Below, one piece after another: positions 1 to 5,520 of a stretch of DNA of 6,703 bases. The stretch is from contig WRAL01000082.1 in assembly GCA_009780285.1 (NCBI GenBank), positions 1 to 6,703 of the forward strand. The letters run 5' to 3'. The stretch is from Treponema sp. (lineage in GTDB: Bacteria; Spirochaetota; Spirochaetia; Treponematales; Breznakiellaceae). The notes under the pieces are model-generated. The model ran no database searches. It was not told where the DNA came from and saw only the letters and a program-made list of their open reading frames with translations. A program made the translations under genes and the position numbers. Every line of letters begins with the position of its first letter. The first letter of the stretch is position 1.

Positions 1-26
1 ATTCGGTTTGCTAATTCGCGACCTTC

Positions 27-55
27 GGTAATTCCTTGCCAGGCAAGGAATTACC
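27..55. repeat. Perfect 14-bp inverted repeat (hairpin) beyond the end of the minus-strand gene
   Basis: Bases 27-40 (GGTAATTCCTTGCC) are exactly complementary to 42-55, with a single A between the arms. The folded form would therefore be about 12 bp of stem with a 5-base loop. It lies 36 bases past the stop codon of the minus-strand gene at 92-952, where a transcription terminator is expected. There is no run of T after it on either strand, so it does not fit a classical intrinsic terminator. It could be a U-less terminator, an mRNA 3' end stabiliser or an intergenic palindromic repeat. The inverted repeat itself is certain; its role is inferred. Confidence 0.65.
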
Positions 56-91
56 TCAACCTGCATACCGTCATTTGAATATTCCGGAACA

Positions 92-952
92 CTAGTCGGG
101 AATGCAGAGGCCCTTGCGCGCGCTTAGCCTCAGCGCGTGCATCGCCGAATCCACGGTGCCTTTCTTTACCCCCAAAAGCCGCGCGATCATGGCGTTGGAG
201 GGGTGCCGTCGCAGTTTCGTCAGCCTTTCCCGTATTCTGGCCAGCTTGTCGCGGCAAAACGCCACGCGCGCTTCCAGCCTTTTCCGCAGCGCCTCGTCGC
301 CCACGGTCTCGCAAAGGAATTTTTCCAAGGCCACGATTCGGCAAAGAAGGGCGTTCGCATGTCGCTGGAGCCTTTGGGCCTTGGCGATGCGTCTCGCTCT
401 GTCCTGAACGAGGGCGCCGGTCATCTCCCTAAGCACGCCGGCCTCGACCCCGACCCTGGGCGCGGCCCTTTCCAGGAAATCGTCCGACACGTGCTCGCAG
501 CACTTTAGAATAAGCGTCAATGCCTGGCGGGAATTTTTCACTATTCCGCCCCTTCCTTTTCCGCCGGGCTCCGCGCCTTCGACGCAGGCCGGATCGTCGC
601 CTGAAAACTCGGCCTCGCCTACGCGCCAGTCGCAGACGCTCGAGGTCCAGGCGGCGTCCTCCGTCTTCCTGCGCTTGAAGTGGCTCCTCTTGTACTCCCT
701 TGCCCCCATGTGGATCATCGTGGTGATGTGCGCCGCGAAGGAGGATCCCGTGTCGCGGTACACGTCCACCGCGCGGCCTATGCGAGGGTAGAGCCAAGGC
801 GCAAAGTCCTCGCTGTCCTCCCTTGTAAGACCCTGGATGCAGGGAATCATTTTCCTGATCATATTGTAGATTGCCGCCTCAAGGTCTTTTCTTGCTATCT
901 TGCCGTCGCCGTATTGGGCGTAAAGGCCGTCGAGCGATGCGTCGTCTTGCAT
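92..952 (-). CDS. Sigma-factor-like helix-turn-helix protein of unknown function
   Basis: This is a 286-residue cytoplasmic protein with no signal peptide or membrane segment. Residues 1-115 are a mostly helical domain with a GKIxRKDLE start, a WLYPRIGRAVDVYRDTGSSF stretch (53-72) and a basic KRSHFKRRK segment (88-96), loosely like sigma-70 region 2. Residues 115-140 form a Gly-rich linker. Residues 141-180 look like a helical bundle (SRQALTLILK...HVSDDFLERAA), and 183-250 are strongly charged and coiled-coil-like. Residues 251-276 (PSNAMIARLLGVKKGTVDSAMHALR) form a clear helix-turn-helix of the sigma region 4 type. The ATG is supported by AGGAGG six bases upstream. From memory this resembles a family found in treponemes, which supports a spirochaete origin but could not be checked. 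A DNA-binding or alternative-sigma role is inferred from the ends of the protein only. The gene is divergent from the polyamine operon, which proves no link. Confidence 0.85.
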   Translation of the reverse strand: MQDDASLDGLYAQYGDGKIARKDLEAAIYNMIRKMIPCIQGLTREDSEDFAPWLYPRIGRAVDVYRDTGSSFAAHITTMIHMGAREYKRSHFKRRKTEDAAWTSSVCDWRVGEAEFSGDDPACVEGAEPGGKGRGGIVKNSRQALTLILKCCEHVSDDFLERAAPRVGVEAGVLREMTGALVQDRARRIAKAQRLQRHANALLCRIVALEKFLCETVGDEALRKRLEARVAFCRDKLARIRERLTKLRRHPSNAMIARLLGVKKGTVDSAMHALRLSARKGLCIPD

Positions 953-958
953 TGTGCC

Positions 959-964
959 CCTCCT
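959..964 (-). promoter_or_regulatory. Ribosome binding site of the sigma-like gene
   Basis: Read on the minus strand this is AGGAGG, six bases before the ATG at 952. It is a near-ideal Shine-Dalgarno sequence and fixes the start of the gene. Confidence 0.8.
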
Positions 965-984
965 GGTTTTATATCGGGATTAAG

Positions 985-1053
985 GAATGAAGCTCTTATA
1001 TATTTGATTAGAAAAATTATACATATCATTGCAAAGTTTTTTTAGCTTCATTC
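985..1053. repeat. 10-bp perfect inverted repeat around an AT-rich divergent intergenic core
   Basis: GAATGAAGCT at 985-994 is the exact reverse complement of AGCTTCATTC at 1044-1053. The 49 bases between them are very AT-rich, in contrast to the GC-rich surroundings. The element sits between two divergent transcription units. It also contains the only good TATAAT match for the minus-strand gene (1016-1021). It could be a pair of operator half-sites allowing looping, the ends of a small degenerate mobile element, or chance. The repeat is visible directly; the function is inferred. Confidence 0.5.
1016..1021 (-). promoter_or_regulatory. Candidate -10 box for the sigma-like gene
   Basis: On the minus strand this reads TATAAT, a perfect -10 hexamer, 63 bases before the ATG at 952. 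No recognisable -35 box lies 16-18 bases further upstream, where the sequence is A-rich instead. The AT-rich setting makes a chance match possible. Confidence 0.35.
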
Positions 1054-1103
1054 AAATGAGTATGCGCGCACAGGCTGAATTCCGCCGTGGCTCAAAACGG
1101 CGC

Positions 1104-1132
1104 TTGACACTTCCGGGAAAAACCTCCATTCT
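1104..1132 (+). promoter_or_regulatory. Candidate sigma-70 promoter of the potABCD operon
   Basis: TTGACA at 1104-1109 is a perfect -35 hexamer. Seventeen bases later comes CATTCT (1127-1132), which keeps only the second A, the T at position 3 and the last T of the -10 consensus. Transcription would start near 1139, giving a leader of roughly 130 bases before the potA TTG at 1272. The -35 match is strong and the -10 weak, so this is a moderate candidate. Confidence 0.35.
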
Positions 1133-1167
1133 GGATAGGCTCGGGAAAATCCGACGGGGCGGCGCGT

Positions 1168-1275
1168 ATGCGCAAAGCCAAAAATCGCACGGCGAAAGAC
1201 CTGTTCCCGAAAACGGGGGCGGCGGGAGGCACGGCACACAATTCTTGCCCAAGGAGGCTGGAAGCAACAAATTGA
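1168..1275 (+). CDS. Possible 35-residue leader peptide (uORF) overlapping the potA start
   Basis: An ATG at 1168 opens 35 codons in a frame different from potA and ends at TGA 1273-1275. That stop overlaps the proposed potA TTG (1272-1274) as TTGA. The peptide is basic, begins MRKAKNRTAKDLF and ends RRLEATN. It includes consecutive AGG AGG arginine codons, which also form the potA Shine-Dalgarno. The same TTGA overlap joins potA to potB. Only a weak G-rich stretch precedes the ATG, and an ORF of this size can arise by chance in GC-rich DNA. If real, it could couple translation into potA. I recognise no family. Confidence 0.25.
   Translation: MRKAKNRTAKDLFPKTGAAGGTAHNSCPRRLEATN
1251..1257 (+). 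promoter_or_regulatory. Ribosome binding site that decides the potA start
   Basis: AAGGAGG is the only strong Shine-Dalgarno upstream of the conserved part of PotA. The nearest in-frame start after it is the TTG at 1272, 14 bases on, which is longer than the usual 5-9. The wide gap leaves room for doubt, or for coupling through the overlapping small ORF. Confidence 0.55.
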
Positions 1276-2399
1276 AAGGTAGCGACGTTACGGTCGAAGG
1301 CGTATCGAAATTCTTCGACAGCTTTAGGGCGCTCAACAGCGTGAGCTTGGAAATTAGGAAGGGGGAGTTTTTTTCCCTGCTGGGGCCGTCCGGCTGCGGC
1401 AAGACCACTCTCCTGCGCATCATCGCGGGCTTTGAGCGGCCGGATTCGGGAACGGTGGCCTTCGACGGGCTTGACGTTCTGGCCCTTCCGCCGAATCGGA
1501 GACAGGCGAACACGGTTTTTCAGAACTACGCCCTGTTTCCCCATCTTTCGGTATTTGAAAACGTCGCCTTCTCAATGCGTCTGCGCAAGGCGCCCAAGGC
1601 CGAGGTCGAAAGCAAGGTGGGCGAGTACCTGCGCCTCGTGCAGCTCGAGGATCACGCCGGAAAAAAGCCGGGCCAGCTTTCAGGCGGGCAGAAGCAGCGC
1701 GTGGCCATCGCGCGCGCCCTTATTAGCGAGCCGGGCGTGCTTCTTTTGGACGAGCCCCTTTCCGCGCTGGACGCGAAGCTGCGCCATCACATGCTTATCG
1801 AGCTTGACGAGATCCACGACAAAATCGGCGTCACCTTCATTTACGTTACCCATGATCAGCAGGAGGCGCTTTCCGTTTCCGACAGGATCGCCGTCATGGA
1901 TCAGGGCGACGTCTTGCAGATCGGCACCCCCCACGACATTTACGAAAGCCCGAAGACGGACTTCGTGGCGCGCTTCATTGGCGAGACGAACCTTTTCGAC
2001 GCGACGGTACAGCGCGTGGAAAAAATGGAACGCGAATGGGTGGAGTACATGGCGGAGCTGGACGTGCCGGAGCTTGGCAAGGTCAAGGTGACCACGGTCG
2101 ACGAGGTGATGGTCGGGCAGAAGGTGAGCTTTACGATAAGGCCGGAAAAGATCGTCATCGGCAAGGAACGGCCGTCGAGCAAGCGCGCGGACATTAACAT
2201 TTTTAGCGGCGCGGTGGACGAGCCGATTTATTCAGGCTTTCAAACCAAGTTCTACGTCAAGATGACCGGAAGCACGCTGCTGCGGGTGATCAAGCAGCAC
2301 GCAAACTATTCGGACGAAGGGCCGAGTATTAAATGGAAGGATTCTGTTTTTCTTTCATGGACGGCCGACGACGGCTACATAGTCGAGGTGCGAAATTGA
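1272..2399 (+). CDS. potA: Spermidine/putrescine ABC transporter ATP-binding protein PotA
   Basis: PotA is the cytoplasmic ATPase that, as a dimer, powers polyamine import through PotB/PotC. From the TTG start the protein has 375 residues, normal for the family. It shows Walker A GPSGCGKTT (38-46), Q-loop Q84 in VFQNYALFPH, the ABC signature LSGGQKQR (136-143), Walker B VLLLDEP (156-162), D-loop SALD (164-167) and the switch histidine H194. After about residue 235 comes the C-terminal regulatory TOBE region, with TIRPEKI at 288-294 and a YxGFxTKFYVK strand at 320-330. All catalytic residues are present. The frame is open upstream to 1029, but that stretch is low-complexity and basic and unlike PotA N-termini. 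The TTG places the usual short lead before VEGVSKFF, so I prefer it. It is the first gene of potABCD; its stop overlaps the potB TTG. Other PotA-like ATPases (for iron or phosphonate) are excluded mainly by the neighbours. Confidence 0.95.
   Translation: MKGSDVTVEGVSKFFDSFRALNSVSLEIRKGEFFSLLGPSGCGKTTLLRIIAGFERPDSGTVAFDGLDVLALPPNRRQANTVFQNYALFPHLSVFENVAFSMRLRKAPKAEVESKVGEYLRLVQLEDHAGKKPGQLSGGQKQRVAIARALISEPGVLLLDEPLSALDAKLRHHMLIELDEIHDKIGVTFIYVTHDQQEALSVSDRIAVMDQGDVLQIGTPHDIYESPKTDFVARFIGETNLFDATVQRVEKMEREWVEYMAELDVPELGKVKVTTVDEVMVGQKVSFTIRPEKIVIGKERPSSKRADINIFSGAVDEPIYSGFQTKFYVKMTGSTLLRVIKQHANYSDEGPSIKWKDSVFLSWTADDGYIVEVRN
2385..2388 (+). promoter_or_regulatory. Ribosome binding site that supports the potB TTG start
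   Basis: GAGG inside the last codons of potA lies seven bases before the TTG at 2396. The next in-frame ATG, at 2426, has no comparable sequence upstream, so the TTG is the better start. Confidence 0.6.
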
Positions 2400-3376
2400 G
2401 CGCCCGTTCCGGCGCTCGTTCGCGCATGGAAGCGCGCGGAAGGAAAAACCTAGGACTTTTTTACGCCGGCCCCATGGCGCTGTGGTTTACCGCGTTCTTT
2501 CTCGCGCCGGCGCTGATAATAATCGCCTATAGTTTCCTCGCGCGCGGGATCTACGGCGGCGTTACCATGGAATTTTCCCTCGACGCCTACCGTTCGCTGG
2601 CCGATAGAATATTTCTGAGCATAACCTGGCGCACCCTTCAAACGGCGATCGTTACCACCGTTATCACTTTAATTATCGCCCTGCCCTGCGGGTACTTCAT
2701 GGCTCGAAGCAAAAAACAGAACCTGCTTCTTTTGCTTATCATAATTCCGTTTTGGACGAATTTCCTTATTCGGGTTTTCGCCTGGATGAACATGCTCGGA
2801 AACAACGGCTTTTTGAACGAGATTTTCATTAGGCTTGGAATTATCGACTCGCCGGCACAGTTTCTTTTTAACCAAGGCGCCGTAGTGCTTGTGCTTGTGT
2901 ACATGTACCTGCCCTACGCTATCCTGCCCCTTTTCGCCAGCATCGATAAATTCGATTTTTCGCTGCTGGAGGCGGCGCGCGATCTTGGCGCATCGAAGCT
3001 CGGCGCCCTTGCCCGGGTCATGCTTCCCAACATTCGCGGCGGGATTCTTACGGCGGTACTGTTTGTGTTTATTCCGGTCTTCGGAGCCTACGCCGTGCCG
3101 CTTTTGGTGGGCGGCCGGGACTCGTACATGCTTGGCAACATGATCGCCGACCAGCTTACCCGGGCGCGCAACTGGCCGCGCGCGTCGGCGATTTCGATGG
3201 TGATAACGCTCGTAACGACGGCCGGCGTGCTTTTGACCATGCGCGCCCGCAAGCGGGACGCGTTGATACGGGAGCAATCGCGCCCTTCGGGCGCGACGCC
3301 CTTGGGCGCGACGCCCTTGGGCGCGACGCCCTTGGGCGCGACGCCCTTGGGCGCGACGCGAGGAGGCCAAAAATGA
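2396..3376 (+). CDS. potB: Spermidine/putrescine ABC transporter permease PotB with a repeat tail
   Basis: PotB is one of the two inner-membrane permease subunits. From the TTG it has 326 residues. Six hydrophobic segments are visible, at about 23-47, 81-103, 108-130, 160-184, 213-238 and 264-282. The cytoplasmic EAA loop, which docks onto PotA, runs from E192 (EAARDLGASKLGALARVMLP) to P211. The typical family ending is reached near residue 293 (RKRDALIRE). After it comes a tail of four perfect GATPL units plus GAT (299-321), encoded by a 15-bp tandem repeat, which is not a normal part of PotB. The TTG overlaps the potA stop as TTGA, and the stop overlaps the potC ATG as ATGA, so translational coupling in both directions is likely. 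An alternative ATG at 2426 would remove only ten residues. The start is less sure than the identity. Confidence 0.94.
   Translation: MSARSGARSRMEARGRKNLGLFYAGPMALWFTAFFLAPALIIIAYSFLARGIYGGVTMEFSLDAYRSLADRIFLSITWRTLQTAIVTTVITLIIALPCGYFMARSKKQNLLLLLIIIPFWTNFLIRVFAWMNMLGNNGFLNEIFIRLGIIDSPAQFLFNQGAVVLVLVYMYLPYAILPLFASIDKFDFSLLEAARDLGASKLGALARVMLPNIRGGILTAVLFVFIPVFGAYAVPLLVGGRDSYMLGNMIADQLTRARNWPRASAISMVITLVTTAGVLLTMRARKRDALIREQSRPSGATPLGATPLGATPLGATPLGATRGGQK
3279..3295 (+). other. GC-rich hairpin at the head of the potB tandem repeat
   Basis: CGCGCCC and GGGCGCG are perfectly complementary around a TTC loop, giving seven G-C pairs in the mRNA within the last codons of potB. It leads directly into the 15-bp repeat array. 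It may slow ribosomes, protect the message or mark the original repeat unit. No function is shown. Confidence 0.45.
3291..3359 (+). repeat. 15-bp in-frame tandem repeat array, four perfect units plus a partial
   Basis: The unit GCGCGACGCCCTTGG occurs at 3291-3305, 3306-3320, 3321-3335 and 3336-3350 without a single difference. It is followed by the partial unit GCGCGACGC at 3351-3359. Because the unit is five codons long, gain or loss of copies keeps the potB frame and changes the number of GATPL peptides. Each unit contains CGCCC TT GGGCG, so the RNA can fold within or between units. The array ends two bases before the potC Shine-Dalgarno. The perfect identity points to recent expansion by slippage or recombination. 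Confidence 0.97.
3361..3366 (+). promoter_or_regulatory. Ribosome binding site of potC
   Basis: AGGAGG lies six bases before the ATG at 3373, a near-ideal arrangement that fixes the potC start although the protein then has a longer N-terminus than usual. It sits two bases after the end of the tandem repeat. Confidence 0.8.
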
Positions 3377-4254
3377 GCGTTGTCGCTACGATTCGCGGCC
3401 TTCTTTCCGGCGGACGCAAGGCGCAGGTCGGCGAGGCGGCGCGCCACGCGAAACGCGCCATGCGCAGGGACATGCGCGGGCATTTTTCCTTTTCCCAGAT
3501 CGTTTTCGCCGTGGCGATAGTTTTTTTGTTTTTGCCCATAGTCGTGCTTGTGGTTTATTCCTTTAATGACGGCGCCGGAATGAACTGGACCGGGTTTTCC
3601 CTGCGCTGGTACAGGCAGATGCTCGAAACGAGCGAGCTTTGGCGCGCCTTCGGCAACAGCCTGATCATCGCCGCGTCCTCGGCGATCACGGCGACGGTAA
3701 TAGGAACCATAGGCGCGATAGGCGTTAACTGGTACCGCTTTAGGCTGCGCGCATACGTGCAGACGATTTCCTTTTTGCCGATGATCCTGCCGGAAATAAT
3801 CATCGGCGTTTCGCTCGCGGTTTTTTTCGCCGCGATCAACGTCCCGCTTGGGCTTTTTACGATATTCGTCGCGCACACCACCTTCAACCTGCCCTTCGTT
3901 TTCCTGATGGTGATGGCGCGCCTGGACGAGTTCGACTTTTCGATAATCGAGGCGGCGCAGGATCTCGGCGCCAGCGAGGCGCAGACGCTGATGCGCGTAA
4001 CGGTGCCCGTGTGCATGCCGGGAATCGTCGCCGGGCTGCTTACCGCGATCACGCTTTCTTTAGAGGATTTCGTGATAACGTTTTTTGTAGCCGGCCCCGG
4101 CTCCTCGACTTTGCCGATATTTATTTTTTCAGCGATAATGCGCAGGGGCGGGCTTACTCCGGTGATCAGCGCGCTTTCCGTGGTGATGATAGCCGGAACG
4201 ATACTCCTGTGTTTCGCTCTGCGAAAATTCCTAAAATACATCGCGGCCAAATAG
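3373..4254 (+). CDS. potC: Spermidine/putrescine ABC transporter permease PotC
   Basis: PotC is the second inner-membrane permease subunit and pairs with PotB to form the channel. The protein has 293 residues. Hydrophobic segments lie at about 42-64, 95-118, 130-154, 157-182, 214-240 and 262-283. The EAA loop that contacts PotA runs from E193 (EAAQDLGASEAQTLMRVTVP) to P212. The NWTGFSLRWY stretch (71-80) after the first membrane segment is typical of PotC. The first ~35 residues (many Arg, Lys and Ala) extend beyond the short N-terminus of E. coli PotC. ATGs at residues 30 and 34 would remove them, but the strong AGGAGG and the ATGA overlap with potB favour the longer form. potD follows 26 bases downstream on the same transcript. 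Identity rests on the family motifs and on the order potA-B-C-D. Confidence 0.95.
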   Translation: MSVVATIRGLLSGGRKAQVGEAARHAKRAMRRDMRGHFSFSQIVFAVAIVFLFLPIVVLVVYSFNDGAGMNWTGFSLRWYRQMLETSELWRAFGNSLIIAASSAITATVIGTIGAIGVNWYRFRLRAYVQTISFLPMILPEIIIGVSLAVFFAAINVPLGLFTIFVAHTTFNLPFVFLMVMARLDEFDFSIIEAAQDLGASEAQTLMRVTVPVCMPGIVAGLLTAITLSLEDFVITFFVAGPGSSTLPIFIFSAIMRRGGLTPVISALSVVMIAGTILLCFALRKFLKYIAAK

Positions 4255-4280
4255 GGCCGGCAGATTTTAAGGAGAGAAAG

Positions 4281-5342
4281 ATGAAAAGAAGAACGGTTTT
4301 TGCGAAAGTCCTCGTTATCCTTGGAGCGCTTGCGTTTGCGCTTTCCGGCTCGTCCTGCGAAAGGCGCGAGACCTTGCGCATTTACACTTGGACGCTGTAC
4401 CTGCCAACTTCCATCGTGCGCCAGTTTGAAAGCGAATTCGGCGTGAGGGTAATAATGGATTACTACACAAGCAACGAGGAAATGCTCGCGCGCCTGATGG
4501 CCGGAGGGGTCAACTTCGACCTTGCCTTTCCTTCCGGCGACTTCGTGCCTATTCTGGATCGTCTTGGCAAACTGTATCCCATCGATCATGCGATGATCCC
4601 CAACCTGGCCAACATAGATCCTGTCATCCTGGAAAAGTCCGCCGATCCGCTCATCGAATCTTCCGTTCCTTATTTCTACGGCGCGGCCGGAATAATCGTG
4701 AACACGGCCAGGGTTCCGGACTTTGAGCGTTCCTGGTCGATCTTCGAGCGTGCCGACATTCGCGACGCGGCCGGAAACCCCCGTATGTCCATGCTCGACG
4801 ACATGCGCGAGGTGATGGGCGCCGCGCTTTCCTACCTTGGCTATTCAGTGAACACGAGGAACCCGGCGGAAATCGCCGCCGCGCGGGATCACATCGTCAG
4901 GCATTGGAGGCCGAACATCGTGCGCTTCGATTCGGAGGCCTTTGGCATAGGCTATTCCAACGAGGATTTTTGGGTGGTCCACGGCTTCCCCGAGCTTATT
5001 TTCGCGGAAATCGCCGGCAACGAGAGGCTTATACGCGACACCAGCTTTTTTATTCCGGAAGGATCGCCTGCCTACATCGACAGCATTGTTATCCTCGACG
5101 GCTCGCGCAGCGTGGAGCTTGCGCATGAATTTATCAATTTCGTTCACAGGCCGGAAGTTTACGCCGAGTTCGTCGATATGTTGAACTTTCCCGCTTCCGT
5201 GAACGTTCCGGCGCGTCGGTACACCACCGTCGTGCCCATGTTCACCGTAGAGGAGCTTTACTACACGGAGCTTGTGCAGGACGCCGGCCCAGCCTTTGCC
5301 TACTTCGACGACGCCTGGCTGAATACGATCCGGATTGAATAG
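4281..5342 (+). CDS. potD: Polyamine-binding lipoprotein PotD (substrate-binding component)
   Basis: PotD captures the polyamine outside the inner membrane and delivers it to PotB/PotC. The ATG has AAGGAGA upstream (4269-4275), giving 353 residues. Residues 1-25 are a signal peptide (MKRR, then a hydrophobic core) ending LSGSSC, so C26 is the likely lipidated cysteine. The lipobox is loose, as is common in spirochaetes. PotD-type sequence includes YTWTLYLP (35-42), FDLAFPSGDF (79-88), LDDMREVMGAALSYLGYSVNT (172-192) and YIDSIVI (265-271). Compared with E. coli PotD, the acidic pair D168/E171 is kept as D174/E177 and D257 as D267. The Trp at 229 appears as H234, Trp255 as Y265 and Tyr85 as D87. 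Ligand preference may therefore differ between putrescine and spermidine. The alignment was made by eye. Confidence 0.93.
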   Translation: MKRRTVFAKVLVILGALAFALSGSSCERRETLRIYTWTLYLPTSIVRQFESEFGVRVIMDYYTSNEEMLARLMAGGVNFDLAFPSGDFVPILDRLGKLYPIDHAMIPNLANIDPVILEKSADPLIESSVPYFYGAAGIIVNTARVPDFERSWSIFERADIRDAAGNPRMSMLDDMREVMGAALSYLGYSVNTRNPAEIAAARDHIVRHWRPNIVRFDSEAFGIGYSNEDFWVVHGFPELIFAEIAGNERLIRDTSFFIPEGSPAYIDSIVILDGSRSVELAHEFINFVHRPEVYAEFVDMLNFPASVNVPARRYTTVVPMFTVEELYYTELVQDAGPAFAYFDDAWLNTIRIE

Positions 5343-5389
5343 GGGGCCTCGCGGCCTTTTAACCTGCGGACTCTGATCGCAGGCCCCCT
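5341..5389 (+). terminator. Candidate hairpin terminator directly after potD
   Basis: AGGGGGCCT at 5341-5349 pairs perfectly with AGGCCCCCT at 5381-5389. A competing 6-bp inner stem (5363-5368 with 5378-5383) shares bases with it. It begins inside the potD stop codon, so it is well placed to end the operon or protect its 3' end. No T-run follows, so intrinsic termination is uncertain. The same stretch is one copy of a repeat also found at 6294-6344. Confidence 0.4.
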
Positions 5390-5392
5390 GCG
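5343..5392 (+). repeat. ~50-bp intergenic repeat, copy 1
   Basis: This copy shares with 6294-6344 the 17-base block GGGGCCTCGCGGCCTTT at its start, TGATC in the middle and GGCCCCCTGCG at its end. The spacing of the blocks is the same to within one base. Both copies have the same orientation and lie on either side of the response-regulator gene. The middle is diverged. It looks like a dispersed palindromic intergenic element. Confidence 0.75.
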
Positions 5393-5431
5393 CCTTGAAC
5401 GGAGCTTTTAGGTTGGCGGGCCTTAAGGCGT

Positions 5432-5469
5432 GGAGTTTATGGGCGGTCTTTAGACCGCCTATAAACTCC
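5432..5469. terminator. Strong 17-bp hairpin between convergent potD and response-regulator genes
   Basis: GGAGTTTATGGGCGGTC (5432-5448) pairs with 5453-5469 around a TTTA loop. Sixteen Watson-Crick pairs and one G-U pair form the stem. It lies between two genes that converge, 90 bases after potD and 31 bases after the response regulator, so it could stop transcription from both sides. Neither side has a U-run. The GGGCGG core is shared with the hairpin at 6406-6445, which suggests a family of elements. Confidence 0.55.
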
Positions 5470-5471
5470 GA

Positions 5472-5520
5472 GGCTAAAGCGTCGCGCCAAAGCGCGGCAC
5501 TAAGGCGCGGCTTTTTGGCC
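5472..5520 (+). terminator. Imperfect stem with a T5 run, overlapping the 3' end of the response-regulator gene
   Basis: Bases 5472-5488 can pair with 5504-5520 over 17 positions, with one mismatch and three G-U pairs. The apical six pairs (CGCGCC with GGCGCG) are followed on the plus strand by GCTTTTT. The apical part plus T-run resembles a plus-strand intrinsic terminator acting about 165 bases after potD. The 15-base loop is large, and part of the stem is coding sequence on the other strand. Confidence 0.3.

Noticed and set aside
102..508. Plus-strand ORFs opposite the sigma-like gene
   Set aside because: They overlap a minus-strand gene with a strong ribosome binding site and a recognisable helix-turn-helix. 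Their products are Arg/Ser-rich shadows.
1029..1271. Extension of PotA upstream to a TTG at 1029 or ATG at 1056
   Set aside because: The extra ~80 residues are low-complexity and basic, unlike PotA N-termini. No ribosome binding site precedes these starts, and a good -35 box lies inside the stretch.
3291..3359. CRISPR array
   Set aside because: The 15-bp units are contiguous with no spacers and lie in the potB reading frame.
2669..3876. Long minus-strand ORFs opposite potB and potC
   Set aside because: They are highly basic shadow frames of GC-rich coding DNA with no family resemblance, and the plus-strand genes are clear.
4011..4280. N-terminal extension of PotD into potC
   Set aside because: The ATG at 4281 has a good Shine-Dalgarno and begins a textbook lipoprotein signal peptide. 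The upstream frame is the shadow of potC.
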